Positions 1-10,880 of a DNA stretch of 64,000 nucleotides are shown piece by piece. Each line of letters opens with the position of its first letter. Position 1 is the stretch's first letter. The position numbers and the translations under genes were made by a program. The notes below the pieces were generated by a model. It had not been told where the DNA came from, did not search any database, and saw nothing but the letters and a program-made list of their open reading frames with translations. Source of the DNA: Promerops cafer (taxonomy: Eukaryota; Chordata; Aves; Passeriformes; Nectariniidae); contig VZSE01015197.1 of the NCBI GenBank assembly GCA_013398275.1, positions 1,422,911-1,486,910 on the forward strand. Direction: 5' to 3'.

Positions 1-2343
1 AGAACTATAGCAAATATTTCCTGAATCCTTAGCCAGCCACATTTACAGCAATTGGGAATAAATATGACATGGTAACCCCTTCATTGCCTGTGTCCATCAC
101 ATAGGAGGCAGCAGTCCTATGGACTCACTTTGATCTGATAGGCCATAGCTACTTACCATGGCAGAAGAGAAATTGCTGCTTATATTTTTACTTCTGTCAA
201 GGCTTCTCCACAGCCTCCCAGGAGCAGATCTGCTCCCACACTGCAGCCTGGTGAGATGCACCCTAGGTCACCATCAGAGCCCTTTGAATGTTCCTTTTTA
301 AGGTTCGTTGGTAATGGATCTTCTTCTAGGAGCCATGAGGCTGTTTATTAGGCATTTGCAGGTACCTGAGCTATCTTGTTGTCAGCTGCAAATCAGCCTT
401 CTAAATTACAAGCAAATCAAGGCTTTTAGCAAATATATTCATAAATTAACTGAAGATTCATGTGAGTTTTCTACAACTGCTAGAAATATCATCCAATAAT
501 GTAATATCACAGCTTTGCAGAACAGGCTGTTAAAATGCCATGGCATGGGCAGAGACAAATTAATTAATAAATGAACAAAACCACTTGCAATGTAGAAAGT
601 TCTACTAATGTTAAAAATACTCTCAAAATGTAACTGTGAAATGTAACAGCATTGATTGATTCACTTTTTAAGCAATTAAAGACAGCATTCAGGAACACAA
701 AGAAAATTCATGTTTCAGTGAATGACAGACATTGCAGTATCTGTGCAAGATATGATGAGAACAGCAAAATGGTCCGTGTGCCAGAGCCTTTAAACAGTAG
801 AGGTCAAAAATTTTCATGGCTGTTACATGAAAAAATCCATTTCAGAAATTAAGTTCTGGATGCAGCATGTATGCATGCCATCTTAAAATGGATTGTCCTT
901 AAAATGGATTGTCTTTACTACCCTCAAATCACTCAGAGATGTAAATTTACTACCATTCCCTAGTACTGCTTTTGTATTCCTGAGAGATTCCCAGTCCCAG
1001 ATGCTTCCCTCAATGCTTCTTTGATGACTGGAGCCAGTTAAAGGGGATAAACAATATTCATGACCCTCTGCAAGTAAAAAGATCTCTGGCTTCTGACATG
1101 AAATCTAAAATTCTTGCAGGAAAGTGTGTGTGGGTGTGCAGCCTAGAGATTAAATGCAATAATTCTTGCCAGTTTCTGTTGAGCAAATTAAAGTAATAAA
1201 TACATTTAATGAAATGAATATGTTCAAGGATATTAACTGCTTACAGAAACGGTATTGAAAAAAGCAGGTTAAATTCATTATTGGAAATACTACTATATTT
1301 TCTTACTCTCTGTAAAAAGCTAGCAACAATAAGGACCAGAAAAAGATTTAAGATGGTACTTCCAGTTCTTGACTGCTGGGAAAAGTTCTCCATTAACTTC
1401 AAGAGCATTTAATCAGAGAGCAATTTATACCTTTTTTATTCTCAGTTGCAATTTTTCTTAATTTTCAGTTTCAGCATGTCTCTTTCTGGGTGAACATCTC
1501 ATCTGTTTTCACCAGTTTAGCCACGGTACTAAAGCTGTGGGAGCCCCTGCTGCTTAAATGCAGCCTGAACCGGTGGTTGAGGACATTGTTTCACACTTGA
1601 GAACACTCTTTATATAACTGTGCCTCACTGCCTCTGGCAGGGTAGAGCCACGAGGAATAAAACTGTTCACATGTTGCAAGTGGTTTTTATTCTCTTAAAT
1701 CTCCAGATGTGATGTTCTAATAAGATAGCTGAATTTGGGGTAGATTTAGCAAGTTGGAGGAGGGTGAAAGTTGCACTGGAATAGGTATAATTTAGGTGTA
1801 GTATCCTGAAGCTGTCAGACAGTCAAAGTAAGAGTTCTTTGATTCAAAAATCAAGCAGCACTCCTTACAAGACCATCATGTGAACAGTAGTTCAAGCGAA
1901 AGAGGCTACCTTCTAGGTAAGAGGTACTGATCTTGTTGTGGAATCCTGTGTTTTTTGCAAGGTCTGGCAGCTATGACTGGTACAAGTTTTCCCATTCTTT
2001 CATTTTCTCTTCATTTCTTTTAGGGTCTTTAGGTTTCACACATGTGATCTTTCCCTCTTTAATTCTTTTTCATCCTTTATTTTGAAAATCTAAAATGATC
2101 CCTTATTATTTAATGAGGTTTTTATTAATAATTTAAATTGCAAACTTCTCACAATATATCTTAATTTTTTTTTGTTCTGGCAGACAGTCAAGGATTGTGC
2201 TCCCCTGTCATTAAGACTAACTACCAAACCTGGTTCTAATCAGAAAGATCTAAAAGTACTTCTGAGACTGGGGCTACACAGACATATTGACTCCTTGTTT
2301 TATGAGAATGAATTAAGTTTCATAATCTGGAGGGGTCTGTAGT
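1..2343. other. Unique AT-rich sequence, no gene recognised
   Basis: No reading frame here shows a recognisable domain. The longest, at 652-852 on the plus strand (66 codons), has one CxxC pair but no family resemblance that I can name. The only structure seen is a perfect 16-bp tandem duplication at 882-913. No known repeat family was recognised. Confidence 0.6.
882..913. repeat. Perfect 16-bp tandem duplication
   Basis: The unit CTTAAAATGGATTGTC occurs twice, head to tail and without mismatch, at 882-897 and 898-913. It looks like a recent local slippage or duplication event. Confidence 0.9.
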
Positions 2344-2434
2344 GCACAGGCATGGCTGGGGGAATGTGTGTGAACCTAAATGTGGCCACTTATACCACAC
2401 TACTCACAACTGAGGTCCCAGTCAAGATTGTCTT

Positions 2435-2540
2435 GGGCTGGTTTTGTTGTTTGAGGTTTTTTTTGGGGGGTGGGGATGGGGTGGGTGCATTTCTGTTCAG
2501 TTGCCTGGTTTTTTGGGTTTGGTGGTTTTGGGGTCTTTTT
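2435..2540 (+). other. G/T-rich tract with G-quadruplex motif
   Basis: This stretch of about 100 bases is almost only G and T on the plus strand. At 2465-2485 four G runs (6, 4, 4 and 3 G) are separated by one or two bases, which fits the standard four-run G-quadruplex pattern. Further GGG and GGGG runs follow to about 2533. Folding in DNA or RNA is inferred, not shown. Confidence 0.7.
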
Positions 2541-2545
2541 AAATA

Positions 2546-5500
2546 AAAGTTTCTCTTTCAGGTTAACTGACTTAGTTTTCTCAAGGTATCTTTCTCTTAT
2601 TTTTCTCCAAGGCAGCTATGAGTGACTCATGTGGGCTGGATCAGGATGACCTTAGGGTTTGTAAGTATTTTCAGTGATCTGGCTGCACCTGTGACAGAGT
2701 TTATTGGTGGAGATCCAGCAGATATTTTCTGGCCAGATTTTAGTTTAAAAAGCAGAATGAATTTAGTGAGTCTTGCTGCTTTCACTGTGCTTTAGAGATA
2801 AAAGATAGATAGCAAATTGGATGAAGCCCATACAATCATTTTGCTTAGCATGGCCAGAACTGTATATGTTACTATTTAGGTAAGGACAATTATCCTCGTT
2901 GCTGTGTCACTTGCATATCACTCTTATGCATACATCCAGCCCTGGAAGAAATAATCAGATAAATACATACAGATCTGCATCCTGGAAACAAAATTATGTA
3001 ACTTACTATTTAATTTAATAGACCTGTACAATAAATTGTTTGCATCCGGGATAAAAGAGCTCTGGTTTATTTTACTTTTAATTGAATTGCAGAAATAATC
3101 TCACTTATGCTTCTATTTCATCCTACAAACTTAAAAAAAATTTCAAAGAATGAACAGAATATTAAATAAATTGAAACTTAACTGTTTGAGATTGAACTGG
3201 GATGTAAGAGGGAAAAATTGGTATGCTAAGGCAAGCAGCCTAAAGAGATGGTGTATTGTATCCTTCCTTAGCAGGTTTATGCAGATATTGACAAACAGTA
3301 AAGGGATAAAGGGATCTGTTTGGAATCCCACTTGTTTATGACATGGAGCAAAAGAAATGGTGGTTACAGTCAGGCCTGCTACATATGGACAGTTTGTTCT
3401 CTCTTTCAGTTTTGCAGTTGTCCCCTTCACCTTCTCAAGAGTGCTGCAGAAGTGCACAGAGCATACATTTTATCCATGGAAATGTATTGGAATGAGAAAA
3501 AAGGGTGATTCGAATTTCTAGATTTCCTCATGTGTGGATGTATACAACTACATTATTCTGTTGATGCTCAGTATATATTTTCACTGTTCCCAATGCAGAT
3601 TATACAGAGGAGGTGCCAGAATTATTAATGTTGATGTTACCAGTACTACTCAACACAGCATTGCAAACCCCAAATGCTTTTGCTTCTGTGCAGCATCCCC
3701 TTCTTCCCTTTTCTTCACTATCAATTGCTGCTGCAGTAGCAGCTTGGAGGAAGGAGTTGTGTTTGTCCTCTCCTTGGTTATCCCACTCCTACGTCTTCCT
3801 AAGAAAACCCTGGGGCAGGGTGGAGCAGAACTAGAGCACATGTGGGGCAACTGGGAGCCTGCAAGTCCTGTTGTGGGTGATAGAAAGGACTGTGACAGGG
3901 TAAGAGGTCCCAAAAACCTTTAACAGTAAAGGACACAATTTGTAGCTCTTTTAATTCCTGGCTAATGGGGGCAGAATGGGAAAGGCAGGTTGGAAGAGGA
4001 GAGGAAGAAAGGTGAAAGACCGATGTTCTCACAAACATCAGCTGTGAAAAGATGTGTAAAGTCTCATTATACTTTTCTGTTATCAGTATTATGAGAAATA
4101 TGTGAGTTTTTGCCCATCAGTACATCTTAGTTACAGACTATGCTTAGTTTTGAAGCACACAGTGTACATATATTCTGTATCCTCCTGCATATAAGAAATA
4201 CCAGATTTCATTACTTGTTCCCGTCCAGCTTGGTGACACCAAAATTTCGCAACTTTGTTTTGAGCAGACTGAAATGATGACTGAGTTGTGAATAGCAACT
4301 TCCCAGCCACTGCTGTTCTCTCTGGGCTCAGTTCAATCAGTTCAATTAACTTTAGACAAGAAAACCAGTCTGATACAAATCTATGTGAATTTGACATGCA
4401 CATAAGAATATGATACAAACACCAGTATGTAATGGTAGCTTTAGAAATGCAGAATATTTTAGATACAGCTTTAGAGACCTAAGTTCTCTTTCCATAGGAA
4501 GTTACAAACAGAACACTAGTCCAATCTAACTTGAATGCCTTTCATTCTTAAAAGCAACTGTCAAGGAACTCCCGACAGGGACTTGAGTTCCACAAAACTT
4601 ACGGAACTGGACTCTTTCTTCATACAGTGAATTGGCCAGATATTCTTGCAAGTGTGTGACTGTACCCCTCAGGGTCTGACCTATAGATTATAAATGTCAC
4701 TTCCAAACTTTATTGCAGCAGGGAAGAGAAATGACTTCAATATTTTAAAAAGGCAGCTTAGTGAATTCCATCTGCTGCTAGCAAGTCATGATAAAAATGG
4801 CCAGAACAGCCAAAGTAGTCTGCTTCCACACACCCAGAGAATTCAAATCATACATATTCATATAACCCTCATGCCAATTATTAGTAAATCCCACCTATTT
4901 CTCTCCTTTCCCCGGGAAAGCATTGCTCTCATTTCAGCAGGTGGTGGGCCAAGTGGAACAGGGTAGGTGACAAAGCAGTAAATCCTAAACTACTATGGTG
5001 CTGTCTTTACCTGTCTCTGAAGGGGCTTGTATACGATCTGAATTTTGACCAGCTGGTGGTTCTTGCATAGCTTTGAAACAGTTTTGTCTGCTAATAATCT
5101 CATTTTTGCTTCTTTCTCTGCTCCAGCACCAGGCTACAGAGCTAATCCACAACTCAGCTGTGAGCCCTGCTTTCACAGTACCATGTGGTGCTTGTTCAAT
5201 TTCAATGGACAGTTTCCATCTTTGCTGGGTGAAAGCACTAGTTTACAGCTGGAAGTTTATTTTTCTCTCCTCTTTTTAATAAGCCATGTAAATTGGCCAA
5301 ATCATGAGGACTTGCTAGTTCCGGGGTCAAGTCAGTGGCTCCAAAGACTATAAACTCCAAGTGAAAAGAGAATTGTAGTAACAAAGATAAGTGACTCTAA
5401 AATAATTTAGACATAGATGATTTTTTTTTAATGGAATGTTAAGTAAAAGATCTTAATGGTAAAACCAGAAAAAAAAAATCTTGACCTCTTTCACAAGAAA

Positions 5501-8149
5501 TTGTGCTTTGAAATATTTATCTTTTTCTGAACTCCACACTAATACACAAGCTCTAAAACCACACTGGTGATTAGACAGGAATTATTTAGATATTTGATAG
5601 TCATTTTACAATTTGATTCTTATGGATGAATTTTTATGTTAACAATAAAACAATATCTTAACTTTGTCTCCTTTAGTTACATCAGTTTAGGTTTTGACCT
5701 AATTTAGTATGAAAGAGCTTCCAAAATTAAAATTGCTGGGAGAAATAAAGCTCTATTTTCATTTCCGCCCCCGAACTCTTTCTGAATTTTTCTCCCTCCT
5801 CTGTGCATCCTACTCACCAAGAGCCTAGAACTAATAAAAGACTTTTTTTTTTTTTAAAGTTGACTACATAAATATAAATGTGAATGTAAGAGAAACAGTG
5901 CTAAATGCATTACAGTATATCAGCACTCGAGAAGCTTCTGGGCCATTATTTACATAGCATCCCTGTTCTCCTAAATGTAAATGTATAGAATATTTCAATT
6001 TTTTTTTTTAAATTCAGGATTTCTCTGACCAAATTTGACCAAACATGTCTGGCCTGTTGTATTTTGGGATGAAATTGTATGCTGAACCTGAAGTTTCCAC
6101 TCAGAGAATCAGATGAGGACGCTGGTATCAGGCGAAACAGTTCTTTTGGTTTGCCATCAGCACCCCCTCGCGGCAAAACTTATTATTTTCTTATCAGAAG
6201 TCATTTTAAAGATCTGCTCACATGGATTAGAAGATCAAAATTCTTTTAATGCCTTATAACATCTACCATCTGTGGAAAAAAATATTTACAGGTCCTGCAT
6301 GCTAAATTTAAAAAAATTAATTTTGGCATGAAAAAAACTAGGGGAGGGACAACCCCCCTTTTCTTGAATCAAGAATGCTTGTAGCAAAATTAAAATATAA
6401 AGATGAGAAGTTTAAAACAGTTTTTCATTCTCTGATATGAAGCCCTTATTATTATTTTTTCTTCCTGGCATTGAAGCTGAGAATTACATACAACAAAAGG
6501 GCTTAAACTGAAAATCTGTGTTGAACGTGAACGTCATCTTTTTAAGTATGTTGAGATGTATATATGAAAAAGTATGTTGAGATTGTGCTGCTGTCCATTT
6601 ATGTTTTACTTCATTTAAATTTTAAAATAACTAAACATTATGTCTAACACAATTGATAATTAAATCTTTTTAGACAACACATAAAAGCACTTAAAAAGCA
6701 GACTTGCTTGATACAAGAGGCTGAATTCCACCATTTTCCACTGATATTCAGGCTTCTCTGCTGAACTTAGCTACTTTTAATCAGAATAGATTTGTATATT
6801 GAAAGCAGACAGTACATGCTTAAAACTGCAATGTCATTTAGGCAGTCCAAAATCATAACCTGTTATTATGAATCTCTGTTCTTTTACCCTGATAAAGTGA
6901 AGATGTCAAAAGTAAGAAAATTCTATTAATTAGGCAAAATGAAAACGGAATTACAGCACTTAAGTTTCTATTGCTACTGTGTATGTCATGTAATGGTTTG
7001 GAAGGGCGTATACAACCTACCATTTCTCTTTTTCTCTCCATTAAACAACCTGTGGTTGTGTGTATCAGCTTTGGTGGCCACTGGAGTACCTGTGTTCCCT
7101 GGCACATCCAATTTTCATGTATGTGATTGTTTTTTAGACCTCCCACAGAGAATTAGGGGCATATATGGGTAAAATCTACTCATTTCAGTGTCCTGTGAAG
7201 TCTTATATCTGATATATGGTAAATCTCAAAAGAGCAGTCCAATATCAGCAAGGGTATACCCTGCAGTCTCTTTATAGTCTCAGAGTTCTGCATTTCTCAC
7301 CTCATTCCATGTGTTTTCCTTCTCTACTTACTATAAGAAAACTATTTTAAACACTACTGAAGTGATGGGCAGAGTTGAAATGGTGTATATAAGAGGCTCC
7401 AGACTAGTGTAGAAGAGACTGAATTTGCAAATGCCGTGTTTCTGGTTCTGTGTTTGGGATTCTGAACAGCTCCTGTTTCTTTCCTCTTTGCTGACATCTC
7501 CTCCAGGAATGAAATCTTCAAATTTTGTCAGCTTCAGTAAGGTGTGGCACACCTAAATATTTCCTGACAACTTGGAGTTGAGAAAATACCAACCCCTTCT
7601 ACTAACATCTATTTCTGGGTTAAGATGGATTGACAACCTTATTTAGTGCTATGGTCATTTTTTTGAATATCTTTTAAAGATGTTTTTATTTCCCTTTTTA
7701 TTAGTAGTAGATCAAAATCTACCCATCCTAAAGTAGTCAAGAAGGCATTTCAGAGCATGTATAACCAGTGCGAAAATGGAGGCAGATGTCACTAAAGAGT
7801 TAATGAAGAAAAGAAATTACATGGGGAGGATGAATTTGTATTACAACTTTTGACATGTATCTCATCTCTTGGTTGATTATACTGTGCAACCTACCTTTAA
7901 GACAAGAAAGGATTGGCTATATCTCATATTTCTTCTACTTTGGACAGCACAAGGCAGAGTCAGTTTGTCGTGTTTAGCATTCATTCCCCTTTGACTCGCC
8001 CAGCACTTCCAATCATTGTATTAGGAATGTTAGATGCTACATCCCTAACCTCTCTTAGTTTAGTCTAGTGTTGTGGTCCATGAATCAGTCTATCTCCTTT
8101 TCTTTGTGTGTGATGATATAATTTCTTTACCATGTCTTCCTGTCTTCAT
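2546..8149. other. Unique AT-rich sequence, no gene recognised
   Basis: All reading frames are short, overlap one another on both strands and have no family resemblance. Notable simple features are a 13-base T run at 5843-5855 and a 14-bp direct repeat (AAGTATGTTGAGAT) at 6544-6557 and 6570-6583. A possible short exon at 2612-2660 is discussed in the findings. Confidence 0.55.
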
Positions 8150-9287
8150 AAGTTTAAGACTCATTGGGTGAAAAAGTATTTTACTTGTTTCCAGTAAGCA
8201 TCCTACAAGTGTTTCAACAAGCACTTCCTAGTTCTCTAATTGCAGGATTTTGTGAATAACAATTCACTGTTTTATCAAGTTTTATCTTCAGATCTTCTGT
8301 TGCCTTCATGATTCCTTAAGACCTCTTTAGCACTATACTGAACACTCATAGCCTTTCACATCTCTTCTCATAAGGCAGCTCTTTAGCCCCTTGATTGTCT
8401 AGCTGCCCTTCTCTGTACCTTCTCTAGCTCCATCTCCTTCCTCAGGTGCAGAAACCAGGACTAGGCATAGCAGTCCCAATCTGGACATGGCCAACATTTC
8501 TTAAAATGGCACAGTGATGTCCTGCTCTGAACACCTTTCTGTTAATATCCAGTATTTTATTGGCTTTTTAGGCTAATGCTGTACAATGATTTCAGAGAAC
8601 TGCAAGTGATGAATCTAAAATTCTCCCATATTTCCACTGAGTTTTTATGAATGCAGCACAGTGTATGCAAGATTTAGGGTAGTTTTTCCTTATTGCACCT
8701 TTTTCTGTTAACTTATCTGCTACCTTTTTGCCTACTGAGAAAGTTTGTCAAGAATTTCTGGTATTCTGGGCTGATGACTTGGCTTTGGGCCACCTCAAAG
8801 AGTGGAATTGGCTTCAAGCTTGCAGGATTCACAGTACAGCAGTTTCTTCAGCTCATTGATAAAGAAGCTGAATGGAGCTGTAACCAGCATAATTCCCTAG
8901 GGAACTTGACAGCTGACTCCTCTTGATCCTGAAAAGTGTTCATTAAGCCTTCTCTTTTGATTCATATTAAGCTGTGAAATATTTTCCCCCCTCCAGTTCT
9001 GTGGCAACTGTTTTATTTAATAATAGAAGTATTTTAAAAAATTACTTAGAAGGAGTCTTCTTGATTTCTTTTATCCATATGTCTACTTGATACACTCAGA
9101 GAACTCCAGAATGCCAAGAAGCCAGGNAAATAGAAGTATTTTTAAAAATCACTTAGAAGGAGTCTTCTTGATGTTATCCACATGTCTACTTGATACACTC
9201 AGAGAACTCCAGAATGCCAAGAAGCCAGGTTTCCCTGCAATAAGTCCTTGCTGGCTGCACTGTTCAACTTGGAGCACTGACTGGCCC
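8150..9287 (-). mobile_element. Ancient CR1-like LINE fragment, interrupted at its 5' side
   Basis: Read on the minus strand, this stretch resembles the old CR1/L3-like LINE copies shared by birds, turtles and crocodiles. Recognisable pieces on the plus (antisense) strand are the block ATTGGGTGAAAAAGTAT near 8164, the stretch around 8500-8600 with TATTTTATTGGCTTTTTAGG and TTTCAGAGAACT, and the segment near 8850-8930 with ATTCCCTAGGGAACTTGACA. The reading frame is destroyed and no protein is encoded. The part between 9022 and 9229 is duplicated in tandem, and an ERVL-type LTR begins at 9288. Exact ends are uncertain because of high divergence. The family call rests on remembered resemblance, not an alignment. 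Confidence 0.65.
9022..9229. repeat. Tandem duplication of ~105 bp with an N at the junction
   Basis: Copy 1 (9022-9126) and copy 2 (about 9129-9229) are nearly identical. Both begin AATAGAAGTATTTT and end CCAAGAAGCCAGG. They differ by a few substitutions and a short deletion in copy 2 near 9175. Base 9127, directly between the copies, is the only ambiguous base I saw in the window. The duplicated unit lies inside the ancient CR1 fragment. Confidence 0.9.
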
Positions 9288-9864
9288 TGTTGCAGTGGTT
9301 TCACCTTGGCTGGGTGCCAGGTGCCCTCCAAGCTGCTCTATCACTCCCCAGTGGGACAGGGAAGAGAATAAGATGGAAAAAAACCAGTGTGTTGAGATAA
9401 GGCAGTTTATTGAAGTGAAAGAAAGAAACAAGCTAAAGTTTGTGCACGCATAAGCAAATGGAAAAGTTAATCTCTACTTCCCGCCAGCGAGTGACGTTTG
9501 GAGACTTCCCGGGAAGCAGGGCCTCAGCACGTGCAGTGGTTGTTCTAGAAGGCAAACACTGAAGAATAACAAATGCACCCCCATTCCTCCTCCCTGCCTT
9601 AGCTTTTACATCTGAGCTGACATCACGTGGAGTGGAATGTCCCTTCGGTTAATTCGGGTCGGCTGGCCTGGCTGTGTGCCCTCCTAGGGCCTTGCCCACT
9701 CCCAGCCACTTGATGGGAGGATGGAATGTCAGAGGGACAGAACTGCTCAGCAGTAGCCAAAGCACTGGTGTGTTATCAACATCCTGCCAGCTACCAATGC
9801 AAAGCACAGCACTGTGAGGGCTGCTAAGGGAAAAATTCACTCTACCTCAGTCAGACCCAATACA
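9288..9864 (-). mobile_element. ERVL-like LTR (3' LTR), minus strand
   Basis: On the minus strand this is a solo-length LTR of about 577 bp. It starts with TGTATTGGGTCTGACTGAGG (U3, ending at 9864 on the plus strand) and ends near 9288 in CCACTGCAACA, so it keeps the TG...CA ends. It matches the general layout of a bird ERVL LTR: a U3 part with the block TGTGTTATCAACATCCTGCC on the plus strand, a TATA-like GTAAAAGC around 9601-9608, and an AATAAA polyadenylation signal at 9406-9411. A polypurine tract adjoins U3, so this is the 3' LTR. No clear 5-bp target duplication is visible at the flanks. The family assignment is from memory of bird LTRs. Confidence 0.75.
9406..9411 (-). promoter_or_regulatory. 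AATAAA polyadenylation signal of the LTR
   Basis: TTTATT on the plus strand reads AATAAA on the minus strand, within CACTTCAATAAACTGCC. This is the expected place for the R-region polyadenylation signal of this LTR type. Confidence 0.65.
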
Positions 9865-9884
9865 CCTCTGTTCTTCTTTTCTCC
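9865..9884 (-). promoter_or_regulatory. Polypurine tract of the ERV
   Basis: On the minus strand these 20 bases are all A and G except one C, and they end exactly where the LTR begins with TG. A polypurine tract at this place primes plus-strand DNA synthesis in retroelements. It shows that the LTR is a 3' LTR and that the DNA to the right is element interior. Confidence 0.7.
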
Positions 9885-10880
9885 TGCAGTTTTTTATTTG
9901 GGTTGGGTGCACTGACATGGTGAACCCACACTGGTCTTCCATGTCTCTGATGAGCTACCCATTGACACACCTCAGCTGGCCTGAAGTGTTTATCCTAATG
10001 CTTCCACCTTTTGTTGTTTTCCATTGTTTTATTCATTCCCACACAGTTTTGTGGTTGCCATTCAGGAATAGCAATATGTATGTCCTGTAGGCCCCTTTTC
10101 CCTTTCATCCCGCTCTAATACTACCTGCATATGTCAGGCTTCTGCAAAGTGGCTGGCCACTTCTCTTCCACTCAGTTTGTCTAGGCAGTGAGTGAGGGGC
10201 CTCTGCAGTGCTGCTTTCCACCGCCTCTGTCCCCTTTGGAGTCTGCAGGAAGTGTCAGTGCAGTGGGTGCACTTTTGGTTGTTCTGTGAGTCTGTCATGG
10301 GATGGTGTTTTGGTTGGCTGTGTTTTGTCTGGGGATTTGTTTCATAGTTCGTCTTCCTCAAGACAATGGATAGTTTATTCTACCAGTGCTGAGTGTACTT
10401 TTCTTTCCAGAAGAATTCACCGAGCCATCAGTGCAGTCCAGTTGCTGTGGTGGTGCAATGACTGCTTTCACCCTTCTCTGGTTCACTGGTGTGGTATTGG
10501 CACCAGGGAACCAACGCAACCACTTGAACTGTTCCTGGTATTTCAGGTTCTTCCTGAACTCCTCCCTAGATAATAAGTATCAATTTCTCTTGGGAAATGG
10601 GATCAGATGTGCTGGGGCAGTGCACCCAAACTGTGTGATCAATATGGGAACTGTTATCCCAGAGAGACAGAGAAATCCCAGTTTCCCACAGCTAATTTAC
10701 TGTTTATCAGTACAATTATGTATTGGAATTATGTACCGATCTTCACTTAATATAGCTGTAATAGTCCATGGAGTACTCCCTTCTTGTCCTCCAAAAAATG
10801 AAGAAGAAATATCAATTTGCTCAGGAATAGAGAACCCTTGAGAGTGTGACTTTGACAGGTGCTGCTAGAGAAGAGTGGGC
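9865..10880 (-). mobile_element. Decayed internal region of the ERVL-like element
   Basis: This is the sequence directly upstream (minus strand) of the polypurine tract and 3' LTR, so it should be the 3' part of the element interior. Its minus-strand frames are broken by stops, and no reverse transcriptase, integrase, dUTPase or envelope motif can be named with confidence. The open frames on the plus strand (10208-10573 and 10386-10841) run antisense to the element and are taken as chance. No second LTR is seen to the right, so the element is 5'-truncated or rearranged. The right-hand end near 10.88 kb is a guess, based on where resemblance to bird ERV interiors fades. Confidence 0.5.

Noticed and set aside
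652..852. 66-codon plus-strand frame with a CxxC pair
   Set aside because: Only one Cys pair, no partner ligands at a known spacing, and no family resemblance.
3506..3516. GATTCGAATTT, similar to a tRNA B box
   Set aside because: No A box, cloverleaf or terminator at the right spacing. No tRNA gene could be found in the window.
10386..10841. Longest open frame of the window (151 codons, plus strand), with overlapping frame 10208-10573
   Set aside because: It runs antisense to the ERV interior, shows no family resemblance, and two plus-strand frames are open at once. It is most likely a by-product of the element's composition.
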